Positions 32,636-40,929 are shown, numbered from the stretch's first letter. The stretch: 64,000 nucleotides of DNA from Paenibacillus sp. JNUCC32 (GCF_014863545.1 NZ_CP062260.1:2728001-2792000), one strand, 5' to 3'. The notes: generated from the sequence alone by a model not told the origin. Numbers and translations are program-made.

Positions 32636-34285
32636 TTACAGTTGTGCAATGCTCCGCCCCGCCTGCCTTCCCGTAAACAGGCAGCCGCCCAAAAACGTTC
32701 CCTCCAATGCACGGTAACCATGAACGCCCCCACCACCAAAGCCGGCCGCTTCTCCGACCGCGTAGAGCCCGGGAACCGGTTCGCCGAATGCACTCAGCAC
32801 CCTCCCCGAGAGATCCGTTTGAAGCCCGCCCAGTGTTTTTCGGCTAAGAATATGCAGGCGCACCGCAATCAATGGACCATGGGCCGGATCAAGAAATTTA
32901 TGCGGCTTGGCTACGCGCACCAAACGATCGCCTATATAATTCCTTGCTCCCCGGAGCGCCGTGATCTGCAGATCCTTGGTAAAAGCCTGGTCCATCTCGC
33001 GGTCTCTTGCGGCAAGCTGACGCTTCAAATCGTCCAGCTTGACCAGATCGCTGCCTGCAAGCTTATTCATGCCGTCCACAAGCTCGGGCAGTGAATCGGC
33101 GACAACAAAATCCTCGCCGTGATCCAGAAATGCCTGCACAGGGCCAGGAATGCCCGAGCCAACTCTTCCCAGCACTTTACGGATGCTCTTTCCGGTCAAA
33201 TCCGGGTTTTGTTCCGAGCCGGACAGGGCAAATTCCTTCTCAATGACCTTTCTGGTCAGAAGAAACCAGGAATAGTCAAAGCCCGTATCCTGAATGGCTT
33301 TCAGGGTTCCCAGCGTATCGAAGCCCGGGAAATTCGGAGCAGGAAGCCGTTGCCCCTTGGCATCAAGCCATACTGACGATGGACCCGGCAGTATCCGGAT
33401 GCCGTGCTTGGACCATACCGGGTCCCAGTTCTTAATCCCTTCCGTGTAGTGCCACATCCGGTCTCGATTGACGACCCGCCCGCCGGCTTGCTCCGTTATT
33501 CCCAGCATCCGTCCGTCCACATGCGCGGGAACGCCGGAGAGCATCGCTCGTGGAGGCTTACCTAACCGGGACGGCCAATGCTGATTGATCAGCTCATGGT
33601 TGGCGCCGATGCCTCCGCTGGAGACAACCACAGCCTCCGCATAATATTCATAGTCGCCAACGACCTCGCGGGAGCTTTCTTCGCCCCGGCCGGCCGAACT
33701 CGGTGCAAGTACCGAGCCCCTTACTCCGATGACAGCATTCTCGCGCGTAATCAGCTCATCGACTTGGTGACGCGGACGATAATCAACTACGCCGGAACGG
33801 ATGGCGTCTCTGACCCTGGACTCAAATGGCTGTACGACACCTGGCCCTGTTCCCCACACAATATGAAAACGCGGAACGGAATTGCCGTGGCCCTCGGCGA
33901 GATATCCCCCGCGTTCCGCCCAGCCAACGACTGGGAAGAACCGAATTCCTAACGAATGCAGCCATGCCCGCTTCTCGCCGGCGGCAAAGTCGACATAAGC
34001 CTCGGCCCATTTCCGCCCCCACAAATCCTCGTCCTCCTCCCGATCGAAACCAGCGGCTCCAAGCCAATCCTGCCATGCCAGTTCACGGGAATCCCGGATC
34101 CCCAGTCTTCTCTGCTCGGGCGAATCGACAAGGAATAAACCGCCAAAAGACCACCATGCCTGCCCGCCAATAGAGCTTTCCGGTTCCTGGTCAAGCAGCA
34201 GCACCCGCTTGCCGGCCTCGGCCATTTCGGCGGTAGCTACGAGACCCGATAAGCCGGCTCCTACCACGATGACGTCATATTTCAT
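32636..34285 (-). CDS. FAD-binding dehydrogenase (KsdD/fumarate-reductase-like)
   Basis: Flavoprotein of 549 residues. The N-terminal Rossmann motif is VVGAGLSGLVATAEMAEAGKRVLLLDQE (about 7-34, split in family alignments), and the C-terminus shows GLYAVGEAAGFGGGGVHGYRALEGTFLGGCLFTGR. This is the FAD-binding dehydrogenase group related to 3-ketosteroid dehydrogenases and flavocytochrome c, whose Bacillales members are uncharacterised. Start ATG 34285 after GGGGGAGACGG. Single gene convergent with the aldo/keto reductase. A cre-like sequence lies about 100 bp upstream. Confidence 0.88.
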   Translation of the reverse strand: MKYDVIVVGAGLSGLVATAEMAEAGKRVLLLDQEPESSIGGQAWWSFGGLFLVDSPEQRRLGIRDSRELAWQDWLGAAGFDREEDEDLWGRKWAEAYVDFAAGEKRAWLHSLGIRFFPVVGWAERGGYLAEGHGNSVPRFHIVWGTGPGVVQPFESRVRDAIRSGVVDYRPRHQVDELITRENAVIGVRGSVLAPSSAGRGEESSREVVGDYEYYAEAVVVSSGGIGANHELINQHWPSRLGKPPRAMLSGVPAHVDGRMLGITEQAGGRVVNRDRMWHYTEGIKNWDPVWSKHGIRILPGPSSVWLDAKGQRLPAPNFPGFDTLGTLKAIQDTGFDYSWFLLTRKVIEKEFALSGSEQNPDLTGKSIRKVLGRVGSGIPGPVQAFLDHGEDFVVADSLPELVDGMNKLAGSDLVKLDDLKRQLAARDREMDQAFTKDLQITALRGARNYIGDRLVRVAKPHKFLDPAHGPLIAVRLHILSRKTLGGLQTDLSGRVLSAFGEPVPGLYAVGEAAGFGGGGVHGYRALEGTFLGGCLFTGRQAGRSIAQL

Positions 34286-34591
34286 CCGTCTCCCCCGTTC
34301 TTTCCCTTTTCTAAAACAAGTAATGTCAACTTCACTCCAGCTTGATCGTTACAGATGGCGTTAACATGATATTCTTTGCGGTGTAAGCGTTTTCCTCTCG
34401 CGACGGCATAAAATCGGCTATTCTCAAATGCCGGGTCCGTATTATTGTATGCCTACCCATCCCCGCTAACATGTTCCACAGCAAAATAAAGTGAACCCCA
34501 AATCAAGAAGGGTTCACTCCATGGTTAAAAGTATCTTCGTATCGTTCTAGCGTAATTGTAGGCTGCGCAACTCCTCATGTCTGCACAAGGG
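34286..34591 (-). other. intergenic region with a cre-like site
   Basis: No gene is seen here. GTGTAAGCGTTTTCCT (34381-34396) resembles the CcpA operator core TGNAANCGNNNNCA except at the final position. TTGACA occurs at about 34324-34329 (minus strand) but I find no matching -10. The cobA terminator occupies 34484-34518. Confidence 0.35.
34484..34518 (-). terminator. terminator of the nir-cobA operon
   Basis: Minus-strand GTGAACCC-TTCTTGATTTG-GGGTTCAC followed by TTTATTTT, 74 bp past the cobA stop. Confidence 0.75.
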
Positions 34592-35359
34592 TTAACCGGT
34601 CTTCTCCTGCGCCTCCGCCGCCAGTTTCAGGAGCTGCTCTCTGACCCGCACCACTTCTCCAATGATCAGCAGGGCCGGATTTTTCACGTTCATCCGATGA
34701 GAAATCCTGTAGATGGTTCCGAGCGTACCCGTGAAGATTCTCTCTTCTGCCCAGGTTCCCTGCTCGACGATGGCAGCGGGAGTCCACGGCGGCTTGCCAT
34801 GAGCGATCATCTCTTTACAGATGCCATCCATTCTGCTGACACCCATGTACACCACAAGCGTATCCACGCTGTGCGCCAGCAAGTCCCACCTCACGCTCTG
34901 CTCATTACCATGGCAGCTCGTTCCGCTGACAAAAGCAACCGAGGTACTGGCTCCGCGGTGAGTCAGAGGAATTCCTGCGGACGAGGAAGCACCCACAGCC
35001 GAGGTAACGCCTGGCACGAATTCGAAGGGAATGCCGCGTGCAGCCAATTCGCAAGCTTCCTCTCCCCCTCGACCGAAGATCAGCGGGTCGCCTCCCTTGA
35101 GTCTGACGACATGATGACCATCAAGGGCAAAGGCCACCATGTTCTCGTTGATCCTTTCCTGCGGAAGAGAATGGCGTCCGGGTGCCTTGCCGCAGTATAC
35201 AAGCAAAGCATCCTTCTTCGCGTAGCTCAACAGCTCATCGTTCACCAACCGATCGTACATGATGACGTCCGCTTCCTGGATACGCCGGAGGGCTTTCAGC
35301 GTAATCAGCTCCGGGTCTCCCGGACCTGCGCCAACGATATACACCATGCCCGGCCTCAT
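34592..35359 (-). CDS. cobA: uroporphyrinogen-III C-methyltransferase
   Basis: SAM-dependent enzyme of 255 residues that converts uroporphyrinogen III to precorrin-2, the first step toward siroheme, the cofactor NirB needs. Family motifs are VGAGPGDPELITLKA near the N-terminus, VVRLKGGDPLIFGRGGEE (about 82-99) and PGVTSAVGASSSAGIPLTHRG split later. It overlaps the preceding truncated transporter gene by 4 bp, so its translation is coupled to that frame; this coupling survives the deletion there. Last gene of the nirB-nirD-nirC-cobA operon. A second ATG four codons in is an alternative start. Confidence 0.95.
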   Translation of the reverse strand: MRPGMVYIVGAGPGDPELITLKALRRIQEADVIMYDRLVNDELLSYAKKDALLVYCGKAPGRHSLPQERINENMVAFALDGHHVVRLKGGDPLIFGRGGEEACELAARGIPFEFVPGVTSAVGASSSAGIPLTHRGASTSVAFVSGTSCHGNEQSVRWDLLAHSVDTLVVYMGVSRMDGICKEMIAHGKPPWTPAAIVEQGTWAEERIFTGTLGTIYRISHRMNVKNPALLIIGEVVRVREQLLKLAAEAQEKTG

Positions 35360-35823
35360 CGTCTGATCTCGACGGAAACTGCCGTCGCCTCCATTATTCC
35401 GAGGCCTGAATAGCCGGTCGCCATCCGCGCAACCCCGCGTCTCTTGCCGAATCCATATTGGGCAAAGTACAGCATCGCCCCGGTAAATACCGATCCGCCG
35501 ATAAAGCTACCTATAAGCACGGGGATTTGATTCCAGAGCCACCCCTTCTTCTGCAGAACGGTTAACGGTAAGAGCGCAAAGCTTCCGGTGACCAACTCTA
35601 AGCCCAGCACTACAATGATGACAAAGCCAACCGGAAATAGGAGCGCGCCCGCCATCGGGATATTCGTTTGGGTCGAAGCCGTAAATGCTAGCGTGGTGGC
35701 GCATGCCAGGATAGCGCCGGACAGTATGCCGCGAATAAGCATCTGCGAAGTCTTCAGCCGCGCCTTCGCGGCCCCAGCCTCGATCATGTCATGCATCACC
35801 TGATCCGGTTTCACGTAATCCAT
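35356..35823 (-). pseudogene. formate/nitrite transporter with in-frame internal deletion
   Basis: Only 155 residues, whereas FNT proteins have about 260-285. Residues 1-93 match the FNT N-terminus (MDYVKPDQVM; TLAFTAS; VVLGLELVTGSFALLP, the first two helices and first half-helix loop). From residue 94 the frame jumps to GWLWNQIPVLIGSFIGGSVFTGAMLYF, which is the sixth helix. The middle, about 130 residues with helices 3-5 and the pore histidine, is missing; the junction is near 35545. The frame stays open, adds about 25 residues and overlaps cobA by 4 bp. Probably non-functional as a nitrite channel. Ribosome site AGAAGGAG is intact. Confidence 0.8.
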
Positions 35824-35906
35824 GTCGGTCTACTCCTTCTAATGAAATCAATCCTTAACATTTATGACAGCCTCAAACATGACAGCGGAATATGACTGAC
35901 AATGCG

Positions 35907-36227
35907 TTAAGCTGTACGATCCAGCAAGTAAATCGCGCCGCTTGCCGGATCCACTTCTATCTGATAAGTGTTTACATGACCCGTGTCCGGCTCTTGAACC
36001 TGTCCGCTGCACAGATCGATTTTCCAATCATGCAGTGGACAGTGCACTTGCTTCCCGCACACCATACCTTCCGAAAGCTTGCCTCCTTTATGCGGGCACT
36101 TGTTTTCGACGGCCAGAATATTCCCGTCCGACAAGCGGAACAGCGCAATTTCCGTTCCCCCGATTTCAATGGTTCTTGATCCCTTAGGATCGATTTCGTT
36201 CACGTATCCTACATGCAGTTTCGCCAT
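35907..36227 (-). CDS. nirD: nitrite reductase [NAD(P)H] small subunit (Rieske)
   Basis: Rieske [2Fe-2S] protein of 106 residues, the small subunit of assimilatory NADH-nitrite reductase. The cluster ligands are C44-x-H46 (CPHKGG) and C63-xx-H66 (CPLHDW), both complete, so it should bind a cluster, unlike some NirD proteins that lack them. It lies 13 bp behind nirB and follows GGGGGAG. Second gene of the nir operon. Confidence 0.95.
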   Translation of the reverse strand: MAKLHVGYVNEIDPKGSRTIEIGGTEIALFRLSDGNILAVENKCPHKGGKLSEGMVCGKQVHCPLHDWKIDLCSGQVQEPDTGHVNTYQIEVDPASGAIYLLDRTA

Positions 36228-36240
36228 ATTGGTTCTCCCC

Positions 36241-38673
36241 CTATTTCGTCACAGCTTCGGCGTCAGGCAAAGGCACGAAATTTTTACGAAGCCCGCTGTC
36301 TGACGTAATCTCCTTCCACGGATCCTTTTGCTTGCTTAAAGCCAGCTTTATTCTGGAAACAAGAGCGGCGCGGTCCTCTTTCTTCTCCAATGCTTTTTTC
36401 ACATGGTCCAGGCCCACTCGCTCGATCCAAACCGACGTCCGTTCATTCCATTGTGCGTTTTCGCGGTAATATTGGATAAAGGCTCCGGCCCATTCGACTA
36501 CCTCGTCTTCGGTCTTTACGACGCATAACAATTCCGTGGCCCGGACATGAACGCCTCCATTGCCGCCGACGTGCAATTCCCAGCCGCCATCAATTGCCAC
36601 AACGCCAAAATCCTTAATGGTGGCTTCCGCGCAGTTCCGAGGACATCCGGAAACCGCCAGTTTCACTTTGGCCGGGGTGCTCAGCCGCTCAAATTCTTTC
36701 TCCAAACGCACGCCCATACCTATGGAGTCCTGCGTGCCGAATCTGCAAAACGTGGACCCTACGCAAGTTTTAACCGTACGGAGGGCTTTACCGTAGGCAT
36801 AACCGGAAGGCATATCCAGCTCCTCCCACATCCTCGGCAGATCCTCCTTCTTGACGCCGAGCAGATCGATCCGCTGTCCGCCCGTAATCTTGACCATCGG
36901 CACATCGAATTTTTCTGCAATCTCGGCGATTTTCTTTAGCTCCGAAGGCGACGTCACCCCACCGTATATCCGAGGCACCACGGAATACGTGCCGTCCTTC
37001 TGAATGTTGGCATGGTACCGCTCGTTCGTGAAACGGGATTCCTTCTCGTCCACGTAGGATTCCGGAAACAGCATGCCGAGATAGTAGTTCAACGATGGAC
37101 GGCACTTGGAGCACCCCTCCGGATTGTCCCATCCCAGCACATTCATCACTTCTTTCACGGTACCCAGTCCAAGACGGGTGATCTCGGTGATAATTTCATC
37201 TCTCCCCAGCGAAGTACATCCGCATATCCCTTCTTTTACCGGCTCCCCGGCAGCATCCCCGGCGTATAATTGAACGAGTCCCTCGACAAGAGGTTTGCAG
37301 CCGCCGCAGGATCCCGAAGCTTTGGTACAAGCTTTAACGGATGCGACGGTATTGCAGTTCTTCGTAAGAATGGCATCTTTGATCGCTTCTTTCGATACGC
37401 CGTTACAGCCGCAAATGATCTCATCATCCGCCAGCTGAGCCAGCCGCTGCTCCGGTGATACAACGCCTGCATTAGGCGCGAAGCCTAACAGAAGCTCTTT
37501 CTCTCTGCCCCTGATGGATTCCCCGCTCTTCATGAGCGAAAACAGCTTCGGTCCATCCCCCGTATCGCCGAACATAACAGCCCCGATGAGCCGGTCTTCG
37601 CGGACGACGATTTTTTTGTATACCCCTTCGACCTCGTCTTGATATCGCATGGATCTGGTTCCTTCCGGGTCTGCAAAATGACCTGCGGAGAATACATCCA
37701 CGCCGGATACCTTTAATTTCGTTGACGTGACGGAACCGGCATATCCACTCGTCTCCACACCTGCCAGATGCTTGGCGAGTACCGCTCCTTGTTCGTATAG
37801 CGGGGCTACAAGACCATAAGCGATGCCCCGATGCTCCGCGCATTCGCCCACCGCATAGACGTCGGGGACGTTCGTCTCCATATAGTCGTTAACGACGATC
37901 CCGCGATTAACCTCGATCCCGGAGGACTGTGCCAAAGAGACGTTTGGCTTGATCCCGACGGCCATCACGATCAGATCGGTCTCGACGCTGCTCCCGTCCG
38001 TAAAATGGAGCGCCCTCACCCGCTTCCGACCCGAGATCGATTCCGAATTTTTATTCAGCAAAAACGTCATTCCTTGTGTTTCGAGTTCACGCTGCAGCAT
38101 TTTGGCTGCCGTCTCGTCCAATTGCCGTTCCATTAAATAGGGATTCAGGTGAACCACGGATACATCCATGCCCAGATGCAGAAGACCTCGAGCGGCCTCC
38201 AGGCCCAAGAGGCCTCCCCCGATGACCACCGCTTTCTTATATTGCTGCGACGTCTTCACCATCGTTTCGCAATCCTGGATGTCCCTAAAGGCGATCACGC
38301 CTTCCTTGTCGGCACCCGGCAAAGGCAGCATAAACGGATTGGAGCCGGTCGCAATAATCAAAGCATCATATGGAGCGACAGCTCCTTGTTCGGAGAATAC
38401 TTTGCGATGCAGCGTGTCGATCCGGTTCACCGTATGTCCTGCATGCAATTGGATCCGGTTCTCCTTGTACCAATCCCAGTCATTAATCATGATTTCCTTC
38501 AGATCGGTTCCGCCTGCGAGGACGGATGACAGCATGATCCGATTGTAGTTCGGATGAGGCTCCGCTCCGAATATCGTAATCTCATACGCTTCGGGCGCAA
38601 GCTTGATTAAATGCTCGATAGCCCGCACTCCTGCCATGCCATTCCCAATCATTACTAACTTCTTTTTTGTCAT
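36241..38673 (-). CDS. nirB: nitrite reductase [NAD(P)H] large subunit
   Basis: Reduces nitrite to ammonium in the cytoplasm for nitrogen assimilation. The 810 residues show an N-terminal FAD/NAD(P) module (IGNGMAGVRAIEHL; VIGGGLLGLEAARGLL), two BFD-like [2Fe-2S] modules (CGCNGVSKEAI...GSCGGC at about 425-465; CGCTSLGRDEI...GCSKC), and the siroheme/[4Fe-4S] domain with CVGSTFCRFG and SGCPRNCAEA as cluster ligands. ATG 38673 follows GGAGGGAG. First gene of the operon; its 175-nt leader contains an ANTAR-type antitermination structure and its promoter is divergent from the ANTAR gene. Confidence 0.96.
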   Translation of the reverse strand: MTKKKLVMIGNGMAGVRAIEHLIKLAPEAYEITIFGAEPHPNYNRIMLSSVLAGGTDLKEIMINDWDWYKENRIQLHAGHTVNRIDTLHRKVFSEQGAVAPYDALIIATGSNPFMLPLPGADKEGVIAFRDIQDCETMVKTSQQYKKAVVIGGGLLGLEAARGLLHLGMDVSVVHLNPYLMERQLDETAAKMLQRELETQGMTFLLNKNSESISGRKRVRALHFTDGSSVETDLIVMAVGIKPNVSLAQSSGIEVNRGIVVNDYMETNVPDVYAVGECAEHRGIAYGLVAPLYEQGAVLAKHLAGVETSGYAGSVTSTKLKVSGVDVFSAGHFADPEGTRSMRYQDEVEGVYKKIVVREDRLIGAVMFGDTGDGPKLFSLMKSGESIRGREKELLLGFAPNAGVVSPEQRLAQLADDEIICGCNGVSKEAIKDAILTKNCNTVASVKACTKASGSCGGCKPLVEGLVQLYAGDAAGEPVKEGICGCTSLGRDEIITEITRLGLGTVKEVMNVLGWDNPEGCSKCRPSLNYYLGMLFPESYVDEKESRFTNERYHANIQKDGTYSVVPRIYGGVTSPSELKKIAEIAEKFDVPMVKITGGQRIDLLGVKKEDLPRMWEELDMPSGYAYGKALRTVKTCVGSTFCRFGTQDSIGMGVRLEKEFERLSTPAKVKLAVSGCPRNCAEATIKDFGVVAIDGGWELHVGGNGGVHVRATELLCVVKTEDEVVEWAGAFIQYYRENAQWNERTSVWIERVGLDHVKKALEKKEDRAALVSRIKLALSKQKDPWKEITSDSGLRKNFVPLPDAEAVTK

Positions 38674-38728
38674 GGTTCGCTCTCCCTCCGTCTAACACCT
38701 TCGATATACTCATCCATCAACAAATCTT

Positions 38729-38884
38729 AAAAAACCAAAATAGCCTGCATTCGATCCAGTAGAGTTGGCACACTCTTACCGGGAACGAAAACAGGCTTCT
38801 TTGCCGCTAATGGGATACAACGTTGTATCCGGGAAGTATAAAGTTCTTGAGGGAAATATACACTACGCATTTGAGTTCTGTCAA
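38729..38884 (-). promoter_or_regulatory. nirB promoter and ANTAR-type antitermination leader
   Basis: Minus strand. Promoter TTGACA (38879-38884), 18 bp, TATATT (38855-38860). The leader then forms P1 GGATAC-AACGTT-GTATCC (38813-38830), a linker of about 4 nt, and P2 with stem GGC/GCC extended past a U bulge and loop AAAGAA (38791-38808). Both hexaloops have A at position 1 and G at position 4, the ANTAR recognition rule. The P2 3' strand GCCTG is also the 5' strand of a long terminator hairpin (38742-38798) followed by T-rich sequence to 38729. ANTAR binding to P1-P2 would block the terminator. The regulator gene is divergently adjacent. Confidence 0.75.
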
Positions 38885-38941
38885 CATATTTGACACGAAA
38901 TTAAGAAAATTAATTAATTATCGACATCCGCTTGTGATTTA

Positions 38942-38958
38942 TGTTATATAAATTAACA
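38942..38958. promoter_or_regulatory. GlnR/TnrA-like box between nirB and the ANTAR gene
   Basis: TGTTATATAAATTAACA fits TGTNA-N7-TNACA exactly, within a 6-bp inverted repeat ATGTTA/TAACAT. It overlaps a possible -10 (TATATA, 38945-38950; -35 TCGACA 38921-38926) for the ANTAR gene and lies about 100 bp upstream of the nirB start site. It would link this island to nitrogen status (inference). Confidence 0.5.
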
Positions 38959-39024
38959 TAGTTTCTGTTTTGTGCTAAAGCTTTACCTCTGACAGGATTT
39001 CATTTATGAAGGGAGCGTCAATCC

Positions 39025-39648
39025 ATGCGTTCATTGCTGGTTATCCACCATCCGGTCCCTGCTTCAGAGCGAAGTGACACAGCTGCCAAGGCGCTTCTTC
39101 CGGAATTTATCCTTCGTTCATACGGCTATAAGATCCACCTTGCTCGCAATGAGAAGCAAGCGTTGGCCGGAATCATGGAGGCTGACGGAACGGTTCTCCA
39201 TCTTCCGGTCTCCTCGATCAAGCCATGGTGCAGTACCCTTGAACAACAAAAGCGCGTGCCGGTTCTGTGGTGGTGCAGCGATCATGCCGCTTCGCAATCT
39301 CTCGAAGCATGTGAAGATGATGTTACAATTGATGGACTTTTATTTCCCTCCATGAAGGAGCACGAGCTGCATTGGACGCTTCATTTTAGTTCAAAGCATT
39401 TTTACGAACGTCAACAGTGGCATGACGAAAAAACGCAGCTCCTAGCCCGCATTGAAGAACGAAAATGGATTGATATGGCCAAAGGCATTTTATGCGAAAT
39501 GAAACAAATTTCGGAATCCGAAGCTTACGATGTCCTGCGCAAACAGGCGATGAATGAAAGAAAAAGAATGGTGGACGTCGCCACCTCGATCGTTAAGCTG
39601 TATCAATTGCTGCAAGAGACCGGTTCAGGAGGTGCCAAAAAATCATGA
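39025..39648 (+). CDS. ANTAR-domain antiterminator with pseudo-receiver
   Basis: RNA-binding regulator of 207 residues. The C-terminal ANTAR domain (about 141-195) is clear: ERKWIDMAKGILCEMKQISESEAYDVLRKQAMNERKRMVDVATSIV (three-helix pattern, split here as family landmarks AKGIL, SEAYDVLR, VATSIV). The N-terminus (1-125) looks like a receiver but has HLPVSS where the phospho-acceptor Asp is expected, so it is probably not phosphorylated conventionally. ANTAR proteins bind paired hexaloop hairpins and prevent termination; such hairpins lie in the nirB leader, so nirBD-cobA is the likely target. Overlaps the next gene by 4 bp. Confidence 0.88.
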   Translation: MRSLLVIHHPVPASERSDTAAKALLPEFILRSYGYKIHLARNEKQALAGIMEADGTVLHLPVSSIKPWCSTLEQQKRVPVLWWCSDHAASQSLEACEDDVTIDGLLFPSMKEHELHWTLHFSSKHFYERQQWHDEKTQLLARIEERKWIDMAKGILCEMKQISESEAYDVLRKQAMNERKRMVDVATSIVKLYQLLQETGSGGAKKS

Positions 39649-40703
39649 TCCACTTATTGAAAGAAGTCGGCCGCGGCAAACGCGGCGCTCGGGACCTGAC
39701 TTACGAGGAAGCGCTTCTGGCTGCAGCATCGATACTAGGTGCACAGGCTACTCCTGCGCAGATCGGCGCCTTTTTCATCGCTGAACGCATCAAGATGGAA
39801 AGCGTGGAAGAATTGGAAGCCTTCGTGAAGGTCAGTCGTGAATATGCGGACCGTTCGTTTCTACATGCGGGTATCGACTGCGCAGGTCCTTATGACGGCA
39901 GAAAGTCATCTTTTTTCTCGACGCTAGCCACTGCTTTTGTCCTCGCGGCTGCCGATCTCCCTGTTACGCTGCACGGGACTGCATCCCTCCCTCCAAAGTG
40001 GGGGATTACCTTGTCCGATATACTCGCGGCGAAAGGAATAACCGGACCGGCATTGGCAAAAGACTCATGCATCCGGGCGGCCAAACGGACGGGCGTATTA
40101 TATGTAGATGCGGAAGAATGGTGCCCTCCGCTTAAGCACCTTCGCCCGATTCGCGAGGAACTGGGGATGCGGACCGTACTCAACACGGCGGAAAAGTTTG
40201 TCGATTATTCCCATTCCCCTTATTTAACCTTCGGCGTATACCATAATACGGTTTTTGACCGGTTAAGCCGACTGATCATGAAACTCGATTACCGTAAAGC
40301 GATCATTATTCAAGGCAGTGAAGGCTCCGATGAATTATTCATTCACCGGCCAACGCGGACATACCGGATCGAGAACGGCAAGGCCAGCCTGCAGATCATC
40401 GATCCCGAGGCGTACGGACTAGATGTGCCGGTTCCGGACATCGGCTGGACTCCTTCCGAACAAGCTGACGCTACGGCGGAGGTTCTGCTGGGCAAAGGGG
40501 ACCTCGGATTTATCTACCAGGTGCTGCTGAATGGTGCGGTACGTTTACAGTTGGCGGACAAAGTCAGCTCCGTCGAAGAAGGAATATATACCTGCAAAGC
40601 ATTGCTGGACTCAGGGAAACCGTGGGAGTTATATAGCAAATGGTTGTCCTTGCTCATAGAATCCGATGTGGTCTCGCCAATGGGAAGGCATGCCTCGCAA
40701 TGA
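39645..40703 (+). CDS. TrpD2/YbiB-like protein (glycosyl transferase family 3 fold)
   Basis: Protein of 352 residues related to anthranilate phosphoribosyltransferase: N-terminal helical domain with DLTYEEALLAAASILGAQATPAQIGAFFIAERIK (about 16-49), then the alpha/beta domain with LRPIREELGMRTVLNTAEK, like the RxELGxRT motif of TrpD. The catalytic GTGGD loop is replaced by GPYDGRK and KHGN by LHGTAS, so TrpD activity is doubtful. The related E. coli YbiB (TrpD2) binds nucleic acid rather than anthranilate. It is translationally coupled to the ANTAR gene and ends in a terminator, forming a two-gene operon. Role in nitrite gene control is an inference. Confidence 0.8.
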   Translation: MIHLLKEVGRGKRGARDLTYEEALLAAASILGAQATPAQIGAFFIAERIKMESVEELEAFVKVSREYADRSFLHAGIDCAGPYDGRKSSFFSTLATAFVLAAADLPVTLHGTASLPPKWGITLSDILAAKGITGPALAKDSCIRAAKRTGVLYVDAEEWCPPLKHLRPIREELGMRTVLNTAEKFVDYSHSPYLTFGVYHNTVFDRLSRLIMKLDYRKAIIIQGSEGSDELFIHRPTRTYRIENGKASLQIIDPEAYGLDVPVPDIGWTPSEQADATAEVLLGKGDLGFIYQVLLNGAVRLQLADKVSSVEEGIYTCKALLDSGKPWELYSKWLSLLIESDVVSPMGRHASQ

Positions 40704-40710
40704 ACGGAAG

Positions 40711-40743
40711 AAACCCGCACCGAGTAAACGGTGCGGGTTTTTG
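40711..40743 (+). terminator. terminator of the ANTAR-trpD2 operon
   Basis: AAACCCGCACCG-AGTAAA-CGGTGCGGGTTT followed by further T, 8 bp past the stop codon. Confidence 0.92.
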
Positions 40744-40754
40744 TCCATAACCTA

Positions 40755-40871
40755 TTAAACTCCAAATCCGAATCCGAAAGCAGACAAGATGATGACCAAG
40801 AGAATAAAGAGAACCAGCACCGCTCCAACCGATCCGTATCCTCCGCCATTGTAACCGGCAACTTCACCCAT
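40755..40871 (-). CDS. YjcZ-family small sporulation membrane peptide
   Basis: Peptide of 38 residues: a glycine/tyrosine-rich head (MGEVAGYNGGGYGSVGA) and one hydrophobic helix (VLVLFILLVIILSAFGFGFGV in part). This head-plus-FILLVII pattern is the YjcZ family, small proteins expressed in sporulating Bacillales, function unknown. The ATG follows a perfect AAGGAGG by 8 bp. A sigma-K-like promoter lies 32 bp upstream, in agreement with sporulation expression. Convergent with the trpD2-like gene. Confidence 0.87.
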   Translation of the reverse strand: MGEVAGYNGGGYGSVGAVLVLFILLVIILSAFGFGFGV

Positions 40872-40902
40872 GGTTCTAACCTCCTTTATTTTCGGAACAC
40901 AA

Positions 40903-40929
40903 TATCCTATGCTTGTTATATGAAAGAGT
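40903..40929 (-). promoter_or_regulatory. sigma-K-like promoter of the YjcZ gene
   Basis: Minus strand AC (40928-40929), 16 bp, CATAGGATA (40903-40911), an exact AC-N16-CATANNNTA match, 32 bp before the start codon. Confidence 0.5.

Noticed and set aside
31618..32793. Open frame of 391 codons on the minus strand
   Set aside because: Antisense to the aldo/keto reductase gene and runs through its terminator; no family resemblance.
34381..34396. CcpA cre site
   Set aside because: Matches most of the core but fails at the last conserved base and no promoter is evident beside it, so it is noted only in the intergenic entry.
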